A stretch of DNA of 64,000 bases from Natronosalvus caseinilyticus (lineage in GTDB: Archaea; Halobacteriota; Halobacteria; Halobacteriales; Natrialbaceae). Position 1 is the first letter of the stretch. Every line of letters starts with the position of its first letter. The notes beneath the pieces were generated by a model, which saw only the letters and a list, made by a program, of their open reading frames with translations, did not search any database and was not told where the DNA came from. The DNA lies in assembly GCF_017357105.1 (NCBI RefSeq), contig NZ_CP100395.1, positions 124,001-188,000 of the forward strand, written 5' to 3'. The position numbers and the translations under genes are program-made. This document shows, piece after piece, positions 1 through 8,322 of this stretch.

Positions 1-989
1 TCGTCGCCCCATTTGACGTCTCGACTCATATGTTCGAGCACTTCGAGATTTTCGACCCCTGCACAAAGGTGCAAACCAGCGGCCGTACTCACACCAGCGT
101 TGGGATTGTGGGGTGCGAACGTCATGTACCTCGATTTGGCAATAGCTGCCGCGTGCTGGAGTTCCTGTAAGCTTCCGTAGTTCGTTAGGTCGGGCTGTAC
201 GATGTCACAGGCTTGTTTGCGAACAATCTCTTCCATCGTCTCGTTATTATAGATGCGTTCGCCGGTTGCGACGGGCATATTGACGTGGTGAGCCACGTCG
301 GCCATCACATCTCGATCTTCGAGTTCGACGGGCTCTTCAATGAACATGATGTCGTATTCTTCGAGAGCATTTGCGACCTCAATCGCCCCACGGCGTGAAA
401 ATCGTCCGTGGCAGTCGAGAGCAATTCCGACATCCCAACCGACCGCTTCCCGAACAGCTTCAAGTAGTTCGGCGACTTCGTCGATCTGATCATTAGTCAG
501 TGAATACTCATAGTGAGCGAACGGGTCGCATTTCAGCGCCGGATAACCCTGCTCTTCGACCGCTTTTTTCGCGTGGCGGGCGTAATTCTCTGGTGTCCGT
601 TCCCCGATATGCCAGCCATTTGCATACACTGGAATTTCGTCATGAACTTTGCCACCGAGCAATTTCCAGACAGGTTCACCGTAGTACTTCCCGGCGATAT
701 CCCAGAGTGCGATGTCGAACGCAGACGCGACGGCGTTAATCAGTTTTCCTGCGCGCCACGCAAATGGATAGCGACGCAATTTCCGGCTGATTTGCTTTCG
801 GTTTAGTGGATCCTCGCCGATGAGGTAGTGCTTATGTGCGTCAGCAGTCGCTTCAAGCGCTGCGGTCAATCCTTCTCCACTGAGCGCTTCACCGACGCCA
901 GTAATTCCCTCGTCTGTTTTGACCTGGACAAAGAACCAGTTACGCCAATCTGCATCGACGACGAACGTCTCGACATCAGTAACTCGCAT
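1..989 (-). CDS. Acid-sugar dehydratase, enolase superfamily (C-terminus cut by window edge)
   Basis: Read on the minus strand from ATG at 989 (MRVTDVETFV); 329 complete codons are present and the gene runs off the left edge. Another in-frame ATG lies at 1004, but the family normally begins at MRVTDVE. Enolase-superfamily dehydratases abstract the proton alpha to the carboxylate of sugar acids. Visible elements are Lys153 (ALKCD), the metal ligands Asp192 in LDCHGRF, Glu219 in IEEP and Glu244 in GER, then Asp267 in QPDLT and His294 in APHNP, which form the usual Asp-His dyad. The D-x-H-G-R motif is that of galactonate/mannonate-type dehydratases, so cytoplasmic Entner-Doudoroff-type sugar-acid catabolism is the likely role. 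The exact substrate cannot be read from sequence. The missing part is the C-terminal few dozen residues. Confidence 0.85.
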   Translation of the reverse strand, partial: MRVTDVETFVVDADWRNWFFVQVKTDEGITGVGEALSGEGLTAALEATADAHKHYLIGEDPLNRKQISRKLRRYPFAWRAGKLINAVASAFDIALWDIAGKYYGEPVWKLLGGKVHDEIPVYANGWHIGERTPENYARHAKKAVEEQGYPALKCDPFAHYEYSLTNDQIDEVAELLEAVREAVGWDVGIALDCHGRFSRRGAIEVANALEEYDIMFIEEPVELEDRDVMADVAHHVNMPVATGERIYNNETMEEIVRKQACDIVQPDLTNYGSLQELQHAAAIAKSRYMTFAPHNPNAGVSTAAGLHLCAGVENLEVLEHMSRDVKWGD

Positions 990-1116
990 ATGAGTACTAT
1001 TCATCAGCCGTTGAAAGAAGTTATGAGTTCTCTTTAGCTCAGTTGATCACTCAAGTGAAAGCGGATCATAGGTCATTTGCTGGTTCGCGTTAGAGGATAT
1101 CGTGTACGGTTATCGA

Positions 1117-1359
1117 ATGTCGAACACAGAACTCTCAGACCTACCCCCGAGCGCTAAACTCGTCTATAAGGTGATTGAATTGGAAGGTGAACTGACCCAG
1201 AAACAGCTCATCGATGAAACTCTTCTGTCTCCGCGTACAGTACGTTATGCATTAGAGCGACTAGAATCGATCGGCGTAATCGAAGAAGAGACGTATTTTC
1301 GAGATGCCCGTCAGAGTCTGTACCGAACCACGAAACCGACTTGCACTGCGTGCGAGTGA
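1117..1359 (+). CDS. Small winged-helix DNA-binding protein (TrmB/MarR-like)
   Basis: An 80-residue protein beginning MSNTELSDLP, divergent from the dehydratase gene. It is almost entirely one winged-helix domain: a first helix (SAKLVYKVIELEG), the helix-turn-helix LTQKQLIDETLLSPRTVRYAL, and a wing ending in DARQSLYR. Short one-domain wHTH proteins of this type are common in haloarchaea and are probably transcriptional regulators. A GTG at 1102 is in frame upstream, but ATG at 1117 gives the usual N-terminus. The divergent position makes the dehydratase a possible target; that is inference only. Confidence 0.75.
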   Translation: MSNTELSDLPPSAKLVYKVIELEGELTQKQLIDETLLSPRTVRYALERLESIGVIEEETYFRDARQSLYRTTKPTCTACE

Positions 1360-1810
1360 GACATCGAACATAAATCAAACATATAACCAAGATGATTGTA
1401 GCTGCACAAGACGACAAAGAGATGAGATTGCCGCGGAAGGCATTGATCCCATCTGTCACCTGTTCGTCCTATTCGCAGAAACTGCGAGATGCACTTATTC
1501 TGGGACATCAGAAAGTGGACTTCGATACGTCGAATCAAGCATGAGCGAACTTCCTAACGAACTTGATATTTCTCACTAGGTCATCCCGAACTGGATTCGC
1601 AGAGAAAGAAAACACGTCCTGAGCGAGTACTGCTTTCAGCCACGACAAATTTTGGGTGGTCGGGAAAATCATCCAAAAAAGTCGTGTAAGCTATAGATGC
1701 CCTCTTATAGGGCGGTACACTATCACTGCTTACGTCACTGTGCAGCCACAGTTGCAATTCTCGGATTAAGTATAGCCGAGGGGTCAACTGGTGTTGATAT
1801 GGGCGGTATC

Positions 1811-2170
1811 ATGATCAACAGAACTATTGAGTTTGACACAGTTCTCGACCTGTGTCAGAGCCGACGTCGTCGCATCGTTCTCGCACTATTCGCGGATCAA
1901 CAGCGGTCATTGACAGTGAACGACCTCATAAAGGCTATCGTCAAACACGATCATCACGAGTCTATCACTGAGGTTTCTGCTGAGGTACTGACACAGATTG
2001 GGATCGAGCTAAAGCACGCACATATCCCGAGGATGGAGGAGGCCGGAGTCATCGAATACAACTCGAAGAGAAAACTGGCGGAACCAACCGATCAGTTTGA
2101 CCAGTTACAACCCTATCTATCGGCCATCATTAATGCCGATCCTGCTCTTGAATTCCCAATTGAGTTATGA
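1811..2170 (+). CDS. DUF7344-type HTH protein
   Basis: A 119-residue protein starting MINRTIEFDT (ATG 1811; ATG 1799 is also in frame). It shows the haloarchaeal DUF7344 layout: LDLCQSRRRRIVLALF (the conserved 'xxRRRxVL' helix), a basic/acidic helix pair, then ELKHAHIPRMEEAGVIEYN, where the conserved 'H-x-P-x-M/L-x-x-x-G-V-I' signature lies. These are small winged-helix proteins presumed to act in transcription. No operon partner is visible. The next gene (tbp) is more than 300 bp downstream. Confidence 0.7.
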   Translation: MINRTIEFDTVLDLCQSRRRRIVLALFADQQRSLTVNDLIKAIVKHDHHESITEVSAEVLTQIGIELKHAHIPRMEEAGVIEYNSKRKLAEPTDQFDQLQPYLSAIINADPALEFPIEL

Positions 2171-2474
2171 TCAGATTTAGCCTTGTACGCACGAACGGTA
2201 CTGTAGCCGTCTGAGCGTAGTTATGCACGACGGCAATGATCGGTCATCTACCAGCACTTAAGATAGAAATGATACTGTAGGATGATGTTTGCGGGTCGTT
2301 GTGATGTAGGGGATGAGAGATTGAGAAGCACTCGCTGATGTCCGACTAATCGTCCAAATACAATGTACCTTCGATAAAGTCCGCGCTGCTGTCATACTGT
2401 CAAATAGTCCGAAGCACTACAGGCGCGGATATAATTTCTCGAATCGTACGATCGTTAAGCCAGCATGCTCGTGT
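2171..2474. other. Intergenic region upstream of tbp
   Basis: About 300 bp between the DUF7344 gene and the tbp promoter. No open frame with haloarchaeal codon use and no RNA gene is apparent. The only assignable element is the tbp promoter at its right end. Confidence 0.5.
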
Positions 2475-2482
2475 TTTTATAC
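2475..2482 (+). promoter_or_regulatory. TATA box of tbp (leaderless promoter)
   Basis: The sequence TTTTATAC is centred about 27 bp before the tbp ATG at 2505. This is the spacing expected of an archaeal TATA box for a transcript starting at or next to the start codon, as is common in haloarchaea. There is no Shine-Dalgarno-like sequence before the ATG, which agrees with a leaderless message. Confidence 0.6.
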
Positions 2483-2504
2483 GATACACAGAAACCGTCT
2501 TGCA

Positions 2505-3065
2505 ATGACAAAGGCGGTCGAAACCATCGAGATTCAAAACGTGGTTGCATCGACCGGAATCGGACAAGAGATAGAACTTGATGCTCTTGGGCAGGATTTG
2601 GATAACGTACAGTACGATCCGGATCATTTCCCGGGACTAATCTATCGACTCCAAGAACCAAAAGCAACTGTTCTACTGTTTCGAACCGGAAAAATAGTGT
2701 GTACAGGCGCAACTAGCGCGGAGAACGCAGACACAGCGCTTCGACTTGTTTTTGAAACGCTACACGATCTCGGGATCGAAATTCCCACTGCTCAGGAGAT
2801 TACTATCCAGAATCTCGTAAGCAATGCGGACCTCAACCAACAGTTGAATTTGAACGCAATCGCGATCGGCCTTGGACTCGAAGCTGTCGAATACGAACCC
2901 GAACAATTTCCAGGATTACTCTATCGACTTAACGAACCCGACTCTGTTGTATTGCTGTTCACGAGTGGAAAGCTCCTAATTACGGGTGTGACAACGAGAG
3001 AAGAAATCAAAGACAGTATTGCTGTTATCATACGCCGATTGGAACGATTAGACATACTGGGTTGA
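2505..3065 (+). CDS. tbp: TATA-binding protein (TBP)
   Basis: A 186-residue protein, the standard haloarchaeal TBP length. It consists of two direct saddle repeats. The first half has IEIQNVVASTGIGQEIELDAL, FPGLIYRL, LLFRTGKIVCTGA; the second has ITIQNLVSNADLNQQLNLNAI, FPGLLYRL, VLLFTSGKLLITGV. TBP binds the TATA box and recruits TFB and RNA polymerase. Haloarchaea often carry several tbp paralogues. The divergent residues of this copy and its location among accessory genes suggest an auxiliary rather than the housekeeping TBP (inference). A tfb paralogue lies 37 kb away in the same window. Confidence 0.95.
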   Translation: MTKAVETIEIQNVVASTGIGQEIELDALGQDLDNVQYDPDHFPGLIYRLQEPKATVLLFRTGKIVCTGATSAENADTALRLVFETLHDLGIEIPTAQEITIQNLVSNADLNQQLNLNAIAIGLGLEAVEYEPEQFPGLLYRLNEPDSVVLLFTSGKLLITGVTTREEIKDSIAVIIRRLERLDILG

Positions 3066-3162
3066 ATTCCATGGTATATTATTGGTCCGTGAGCGCATCA
3101 CAGATGATTTCACCATTAGAAAAGATACGGATCTCGCAACCATCGAGTGTAGATTAGTCTAA

Positions 3163-3489
3163 CTACGACGAGTGGAGTCGATCTGCGAGTTCGGTAACAG
3201 TCTGATACTCTGGTTTCGAGTACGCGATCACACCAACATCGGTGAGTGATGTGGGTTCGTATAACCAGACTTCTTCACAGACGAGTTGCGCACCCGACTC
3301 GAAGTCGAAGACGGCCACTCCTGTTCCGAGAATCGGAATGACGAGGGATTCACAGCTGAGTTCATCGGCTTTCTCGAGTGTATTTCGTGTTGCGTCGCGA
3401 ATGCTCTGAGGGGTCGCCCGGCCGCTCCCGTAGTGAGGCATCGCCGCCGCATGGATCACGTACTCGGCATCAAGGTCGTATGCATCGTT
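3163..3489 (-). pseudogene. Macro-domain (ADP-ribose-binding) protein remnant, 5' end lost
   Basis: The minus-strand frame from about 3489 reads DAYDLDAEYVIHAAAMPHYG, then RATPQSIRDATRNTLEKADE, SLVIPILGTGVAVFDFESGA and a C-terminal helix. This is the second half of a macro domain; G-T-G-V-A-x-F is the ribose/phosphate-binding loop. The first half, including the N-terminal D-I-x loop and the catalytic Asn-Ala-Ala-Asn region, is missing and is replaced by the 3' tail of a tnpB gene in the same frame. The gene was therefore truncated by a transposon end and is probably non-functional. Confidence 0.8.
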
Positions 3490-3576
3490 GACATCCTCCC
3501 CGCCCTGAAGGGCGGGCTTTCTCCTTGTATTTCCGTAACTCCGGGAATTGAGAGTCTGATGTGGCGGTCTGTGCAT
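3490..3576 (-). mobile_element. 3' end of an IS200/IS605-type tnpB element
   Basis: The minus-strand translation gives a tail HRPPHQTLNSRSYGN followed by RRKPALQGGEDV, typical of TnpB C-termini. It is immediately followed by the element's right-end hairpin, stem CCCGCCC / GGGCGGG with loop TGAA at 3499-3516, and the end sequence GAGGATGTC. Only about 85 bp remain and the rest of tnpB is absent. In intact elements this right-end region also encodes the guide (omega/re) RNA scaffold. It fuses in frame to the macro-domain remnant. Confidence 0.7.
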
Positions 3577-3607
3577 ATGTAAGCGGCGGGGTTCGCGAGA
3601 TGCGCCG

Positions 3608-3925
3608 TCAGGATTCGCGCCACTTGTGGCCGCACTCGACGCAGGTGAACAGCCGAAACTCGTAGGAGCCGCCCGGCTTCGGCATCATCTCGTAGTAGGC
3701 CCGGTCGCTGTCGCAGTCGTCCGCCCGACAGGGCTCCTGCATCGTCTCGGTGGAGCCCTGGGTCGCGTCGACCACGGCGGGTGCCCCGTCGTCCCGCTGT
3801 CCATCCTGGGTCGCCATCGCCGCTTCTGCTTGCGAGTCCCGCGGCTCCTCGTTCTCACAGGAGCGACACACCCACGTGTCGTCCTCCGTGTGCATCATCG
3901 AACCACACTCGTCACAGAATTGCAT
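3608..3925 (-). CDS. Transcription factor S (TFS, TFIIS/RPA12-like)
   Basis: A 105-residue protein from ATG at 3925 (MQFCDECGSMMHTEDDTWVC), the usual TFS size. It has two zinc ribbons. The N-terminal one is C-x2-C...C-x2-C (CDEC, CRSC). The C-terminal one is CRADDC...CVECGHKW, preceded by acidic and aromatic residues. TFS stimulates RNA cleavage by backtracked archaeal RNA polymerase. The C-terminal D-E dipeptide of classical cleavage-active TFS is not obvious here; the region reads YYEMMPKPGGSYEFRLF. A regulatory or inhibitory paralogue is therefore possible. The linker is longer and more acidic than in housekeeping TFS. Confidence 0.8.
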   Translation of the reverse strand: MQFCDECGSMMHTEDDTWVCRSCENEEPRDSQAEAAMATQDGQRDDGAPAVVDATQGSTETMQEPCRADDCDSDRAYYEMMPKPGGSYEFRLFTCVECGHKWRES

Positions 3926-4131
3926 ATAAAGGAGGAACACGCGGTGTCGGATATATGTGTTAACTTCCGATCCGTCGTGGATTTCAGGCACCTGCTCATG
4001 CTGACTGCAGCATGACTGCTAAAACACATGATTTAATAAGAATTTCAACAACGTCTAAAATTCAGATGACAATCCACGTCGATTCATGAGGCAATTACGA
4101 GAACAATTTCGGGCAGCAAGCGAGTACTGAA

Positions 4132-5061
4132 TCATTCGATATCTGTCTTAGGGTAGGGAATCGTAATCGTATCTCCATCATCGGGGAGGAATGCATCATC
4201 ACCGAACGTTTCAATCGCTTCATTCTCGAGAGGCGTCACGTTGCTTGCGTATCGCGAGGAGATATGCGTCAAGGCCAATCGTTTAGCACCGGCACGAGAG
4301 GCCACGGTCGCGGCCTGCTGGGCCGTCGCATGGCCCGTTTGCTGTGCTCGGTCAGACCGGTCGTGTGTGAACATCGCATCATGGATGAGTAAATCAGCAT
4401 CTGTTGAAGCTGAAATGACAGCCTCCGTCGGCTGAGTATCGCCGGTATAGACGACGCGACGTCCGGGACGGGGCTCACCAACCACTTGCTCGGGATGAAC
4501 GACGGTTCCATCCTCGAGTTCGACGGAAGATCCTTCATGGAGCTGTTGAAATTTCGGGCCGACAGGAACGCCGAGTTCCTCGGCTCGCTCACGGTCGAAT
4601 CGGCCTTTCCGCTCGTCTTCGATGAGAGCGTAACCGACGGAACGCGTTCGATGGTCTGTTTCGAAAGTTCGGATCGTATACTCCTCGTGCTCGATGACTG
4701 GATTGCCAGGGGGCGCATCATGTATCTGGACGCGGAAGTCCGGTGTCGTCCCCGAGGCATCGAGGAAATCTTCGATATCCCCTGAGGTGCCTGCTGGTGT
4801 GTAGATGTCTAGGGGCGTAGCTCGCTCATTGAAATCTAACGTCTGTAGAAGTCCGGGAAGACCGAGGACGTGATCGCCATGAAGATGCGTAAGACAGATA
4901 GTGGAGATTCCGAAGCCAGTAGAGAAGCGCATCATCTGTCGCTGTGTCCCTTCCCCGACATCGAAGAGAAATCGTTCCCCTTTCCGACGTAACAGGATCG
5001 CGCTCGGGTTCCGCTGTGTCGTCGGAACTGCTCCACTCGTTCCGAGAAAGGTGATCTCCAT
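4132..5061 (-). CDS. rnz: Ribonuclease Z (tRNA 3' endonuclease)
   Basis: A 309-residue protein of the metallo-beta-lactamase fold and the standard RNase Z length. It begins MEITFLGTSGAVPTTQRNPS. The zinc-binding motif THLHGDH is at residues 58-64; downstream ligands appear as the VVYTGDTQPT Asp, the ADLLIHDAMF motif and the TH(I)S region near the C-terminus. It removes the 3' trailer of tRNA precursors. It sits alone between tfs and a divergent membrane-protein gene. This is an ordinary chromosomal-type housekeeping gene inside an otherwise accessory region. Confidence 0.95.
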   Translation of the reverse strand: MEITFLGTSGAVPTTQRNPSAILLRRKGERFLFDVGEGTQRQMMRFSTGFGISTICLTHLHGDHVLGLPGLLQTLDFNERATPLDIYTPAGTSGDIEDFLDASGTTPDFRVQIHDAPPGNPVIEHEEYTIRTFETDHRTRSVGYALIEDERKGRFDRERAEELGVPVGPKFQQLHEGSSVELEDGTVVHPEQVVGEPRPGRRVVYTGDTQPTEAVISASTDADLLIHDAMFTHDRSDRAQQTGHATAQQAATVASRAGAKRLALTHISSRYASNVTPLENEAIETFGDDAFLPDDGDTITIPYPKTDIE

Positions 5062-5252
5062 ATCTCTGACTCGGATACCGAGGCTGAAAGCAACTTCGAG
5101 ATAAGCAGTGTCGGCTTGAAAACCACTACCAGTCGATAATTACTCTTCACCCGTGCCCTATTACTTGATTTCGTGTCATCCGAATCCCTCTCAGAGCGAT
5201 TGGCAGACGTGTAATCGATACAATAATTGGTCCGCGAGTTCAAACACTAGTC

Positions 5253-5930
5253 ATGTCTGGAAAGGCTACGGCCACGTTTGCCCCGCCCAGCAACGGGGAC
5301 GAGTCTGATCCGAGGCTCGGGATCGCGGCGCTAATCCTCGCCGGCGTCCCGTTTTTCGTCGGCGGGATACTCGTTATAGAGGCAGAGACACCACCCTCGG
5401 GCGCCCCGTTGCTCGGGATGCTCAGCCACGCATTCTGGGCACTCGGGATAACGATTCTTGCCTTTGGGGTAGTGGCCCTGCTCCGGGCGATTCCCGAGCT
5501 CAGACGCGGGTTGGCAGGCTACCTGAGCGCCGGTGTCCTCGGACTGGGCGTTCTCAACGGGCTCCAGTGGGTGACCTGGGCGTACGTGGATGTGCGTGGG
5601 GCACGCGAGGCCGAACGCGGCGAACTGATTCTCGATTCGATCGTCGTCCCCTTCGGAGCCGGGCACTTGCTCATGTACGCGATCATCTTGGGGACCGGGA
5701 TCGCGCTGTTCGGATGGGCGCTCCGCCGGACGGAACTCGTCTCTAGGTACGTCGTTGGGGTGGGAGTCGGGCTCGGCGTGCTCACGGTCATCACCGCGCT
5801 CTATCCGCTCCTCTCTGCCGTCGGCGGTGGCTCGGAGGGACACGTGATTTTCGATGTTGCGACGCTGTTACTCCCAGTACTCTACCTGTGGGCAATAGCT
5901 GTGGGTATCACGATGTATCGTCGCAGTTAG
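5253..5930 (+). CDS. Multi-pass membrane protein, haloarchaeal hypothetical
   Basis: A 225-residue protein with a short polar N-terminus (about 20 residues) followed by six hydrophobic segments, roughly residues 22-42, 56-77, 86-108, 130-152, 162-184 and 198-220. Small polar loops separate them. No catalytic or transport motif is recognised. It resembles small haloarchaeal membrane proteins of unknown function (DUF7548-like by appearance). It is transcribed divergently from rnz. The composition is typical of the core genome. Confidence 0.65.
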   Translation: MSGKATATFAPPSNGDESDPRLGIAALILAGVPFFVGGILVIEAETPPSGAPLLGMLSHAFWALGITILAFGVVALLRAIPELRRGLAGYLSAGVLGLGVLNGLQWVTWAYVDVRGAREAERGELILDSIVVPFGAGHLLMYAIILGTGIALFGWALRRTELVSRYVVGVGVGLGVLTVITALYPLLSAVGGGSEGHVIFDVATLLLPVLYLWAIAVGITMYRRS

Positions 5931-5992
5931 CGTGGCGATCGAACCCTCGTTCTACATCGATTGCGCACCGTATAGACTGGATTTCGAGACAG

Positions 5993-6067
5993 TCTCATGC
6001 ACTCACTTGACTTCTTGAACGTGGGTATTTCTATGAGGTCGATGGAGAGCTCAGAGTAACAACCTAA
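5993..6067 (+). pseudogene. Remnant of the small-protein family found intact at 30,619-30,882
   Basis: This plus-strand frame reads ...HAL T stop LLERGYFYEVDGELRVTT stop. The stretch LLERGYFYEVDxELRVT is nearly identical to the C-terminus of the minus-strand gene at 30,619-30,882. An in-frame TGA and the loss of everything upstream show that this is a decayed fragment. Confidence 0.7.
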
Positions 6068-6208
6068 TAGAGTAGCCACGGGCCTTACTCTGACAAATGA
6101 GGATACAGGAATAGGAATACATCCCACTGGTCGGCGACGATAGGCTATTCTGAAGAGAAAAACTTAAGGACTCCATGAAACGCCAAAACACTTGTGTATA
6201 GCGAATAC

Positions 6209-6284
6209 GCTCTGTTGAAACCCCCAGTAGATAACAAGAGTTGACTGCTGAATACAGAGATATACTGCCCGCTGAATGCAGAAC
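6209..6284 (+). mobile_element. Small IS6-end-like element, copy A
   Basis: The sequence GCTCTGTTGAAACCC is followed about 25 bp later by CTGCTGAATACAGAG and then by a second, similar motif, CCGCTGAATGCAGAAC. The same pair of blocks recurs at 8171, 33,629 and, inverted, at 10,333 and 34,501. The leading block resembles terminal inverted repeats of IS6-family elements (IS26 starts GGCACTGTTGCAAA). No transposase is present, so it is either a solo end or a miniature derivative. Confidence 0.55.
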
Positions 6285-6666
6285 TTTTGGCGCAAGTGTG
6301 GTAATATTTGACATAGCATGTAGGTTTATACGGATTTGGGCTGGTATCAATACCTGTCCTGGAGACTCGCCGTGGCATCCTGCATACGATCCAACGGCTC
6401 TCCAGTGACGTACTGAGGCATCGCCTGCAAAACCCTGTCCGACGCCAGGGTTTTTCGATCGGCTGGAAACTTGCAGAGTGATCAATAGCAACTCTGTACT
6501 GACCGACCAACACCCTACGCAAACTGAATCGGATCAAGTGCGACATTCGCGCCTCCAGACCTTGTTTCATGAGGCCAATCGTGGCCGACGATCGGCATTC
6601 GAGCCGACGCGCCGAGGCCGCCATCGAGAACTTGCACTCGAGTGCCAGCGTGGATACTGGGGCGGT

Positions 6667-7178
6667 TCACGATTCGAGATCGTCCGCACTCCACGGGATC
6701 AGATCAGCATCGGCCGGCTGGTACAACGGATGTACTGGATGGCCAGCTTTCGTCGTATCGAGCGCGTGGAAATCGCCCTCGAGGAGTCCAGCGACCTCGC
6801 TGGCCCGCCCCTGGTGCGAGCCATTTGCACCCCAGGCGGCGACGACCATCTCGGCTTCCTCCAGACGATCTGAAGGTGTTCGCCGTTCTCCGGGCCCACG
6901 GGATCGTCGTTCTCGCGAAGAGCGTCGGGGTTGGGGCTTCGAAGTGCGAACAGATTCACCACGACGAGCGAGCCGTATCCCCACTCTTTCGCGAAACCGA
7001 GACAGCGGCGAATCGTCGGATCGTCCTCAGTCGCGTCGGCCGTACTCGGGTTGAGCATGAGAAACGCCAGTGTCGGCTTCGAGGCGTCCCACGTTCGCCA
7101 CAGGCGATAGCGGTAGACGCCGTCGGCGCTGAGAACTGCACCGTTTCGATCGCCTTCAATGAGTGATGAGTCGATCAT
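6667..7178 (-). pseudogene. DUF1643 protein with a frameshift
   Basis: From ATG at 7178 the frame reads MIDSSLIEGDRNGAVLSADG, then YRYRLWRTWDASKP, LAFLMLNPSTADATEDDPT, RRCLGFAKEWGYGSLVVVNL and ALRSPNPDAL. This is a DUF1643 N-terminal two-thirds, with the signature M-L-N-P-S-T-A. After ENGEHLQ (about 6870) the frame breaks. The correct continuation RLEEAEMVVAAWGANGSHQG lies in the other minus frame and runs to a stop at 6667. One missing base explains it. DUF1643 function is unknown; members occur in phages and mobile DNA. The cause is either genuine decay or a sequencing error. Confidence 0.8.
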
Positions 7179-7315
7179 CGTTTTCCCTTCAGATTGTGTC
7201 CTCGTACTTCTAACAACGCCCTCGCAAATAGCGACGTTGATCTCGACGTAAATCAGCTCAAGTCCGAGAAGACTGACCGAACGCATATCAGCGTCTTCCT
7301 CCTATTTTGGACCAG

Positions 7316-7573
7316 ATGGCCACCGCGACACACGACAATGGATCAGAGGGGGTGAAGTTCATTCACGAGGATGACGGCAGCATCACCGCTGTCGACCTCG
7401 AGACGGGTATCGCTTCCTTCGGCGATTCGAAGCCCGAAGCACTAACCATGCTCGCGGACGCGCTTGAGTTGTATGAGGGCGGTGGCGATCCGGTTACCGA
7501 CGAAGATCTCGAAGAGTGGGGACTCGACCTCGACACGGCTGGCGACCAAGAACTCCCTGGTTTTATGCACTGA
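7316..7573 (+). CDS. HicB-like antitoxin-type protein, without HicA
   Basis: An 85-residue protein from ATG 7316 (a TTG at 7307 is in frame). The sequence VKFIHEDDGSITAVDLETGI followed by GDSKPEALTMLADALELYEG matches the partial RNase-H-like fold of HicB antitoxins (strand-strand-'A-x-T-x-x-E-A-L-x-x-L-x-x-A-L'). In haloarchaea such genes are usually followed by a 60-80-residue hicA mRNase gene. Here the next 65 bp are non-coding and then a convergent PadR gene begins, so it is an orphan. It may act as a stand-alone regulator or be a relic. Confidence 0.7.
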   Translation: MATATHDNGSEGVKFIHEDDGSITAVDLETGIASFGDSKPEALTMLADALELYEGGGDPVTDEDLEEWGLDLDTAGDQELPGFMH

Positions 7574-7637
7574 AACTGAAATTCGAAAATAATGGCCTGA
7601 CTATCGCGTCTCCAAACAAATTGGATTCACAGGTTGT

Positions 7638-8018
7638 TCATTCAGCAGGAGGAGTAATCATCTCCCGTACGAACTGGTGATACTCCTCTGCAACCCACTC
7701 GCCTCGACCAGTGAGGGTGTACTCCTTCCGGCGCTTGTCTTTTTCCTTCGTTTGCTTGGTGATCAGTCCAGACTCGACCATCCGGTCGAGGCTCGGGTAC
7801 AACCGTCCATGATTGATGTCTTCCGGGTAGAGGTCTTCGAGGGCGTTCTGGAGGCTTACTCCTTCGACGGGGCCGAATCGGTGGATGAGACAGAGGAGAT
7901 GGGTCTGGAAGGCGGTAAGGTCTGTCGGAATATTATACGTCGAAAATTCAATTGAACCAGTCGATGGAAGGTTCCGGCCGCTTGCCCCCTCCTCGTCTGG
8001 TGGATTTGAATCAGCCAT
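7638..8018 (-). CDS. PadR-family transcriptional regulator
   Basis: A 126-residue protein from ATG 8018 (MADSNPPDEEG), with a polar N-terminal tail of about 35 residues and then a PadR winged helix. The domain reads LTAFQTHLLCLIHRFGPVEG, LQNALEDLYPEDINHGRLYP (PadR signature 'Y-x-x-x-I-x-H-G-R-L-Y-P-x-L-D') and LITKQTKEKDKRRKEYTLTG. It presumably binds DNA as a dimer. It lies convergent with the HicB-like gene. A second, shorter PadR paralogue with the same signature lies at 38,083. Confidence 0.85.
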   Translation of the reverse strand: MADSNPPDEEGASGRNLPSTGSIEFSTYNIPTDLTAFQTHLLCLIHRFGPVEGVSLQNALEDLYPEDINHGRLYPSLDRMVESGLITKQTKEKDKRRKEYTLTGRGEWVAEEYHQFVREMITPPAE

Positions 8019-8170
8019 ATGCTTCCATCCTAGTACCAATGCTTAAAATTCTATGCTTCAATCCAGATTGGACTCGATAGTTATCATGTCTCGCATAGAT
8101 AAAGCAAAGCGATTTGCTGAGATTCTTCGTTTCACTATATATTTTCGTTGTCTCTGCTTTGGGTCAGAGT

Positions 8171-8235
8171 GGCTCTGTTGAAGCCCTTAGAAATTGACAG
8201 GAGGTGCCTGCTGAATACAGAAGATGAGTGCAACA
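8171..8235 (+). mobile_element. Small IS6-end-like element, copy B
   Basis: GGCTCTGTTGAAG at 8171 is followed by CTGCTGAATACAGAAGATG at 8208, the same two-block arrangement as the copy at 6209. An isolated second block (GCTGCTGCATACAGAGGATG) occurs again near 8957-8978, downstream of the next gene. The frameshifted gene at 8323 is therefore bracketed by such ends. No transposase lies nearby. Confidence 0.5.
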
Positions 8236-8322
8236 CTGCGGAATATCCTACTGGTGAGATCAATTTCCCAATCGTCCATCGCGGACAATAGTTAGGTAAA
8301 TCGCTCGCGAACTACGAGTACC

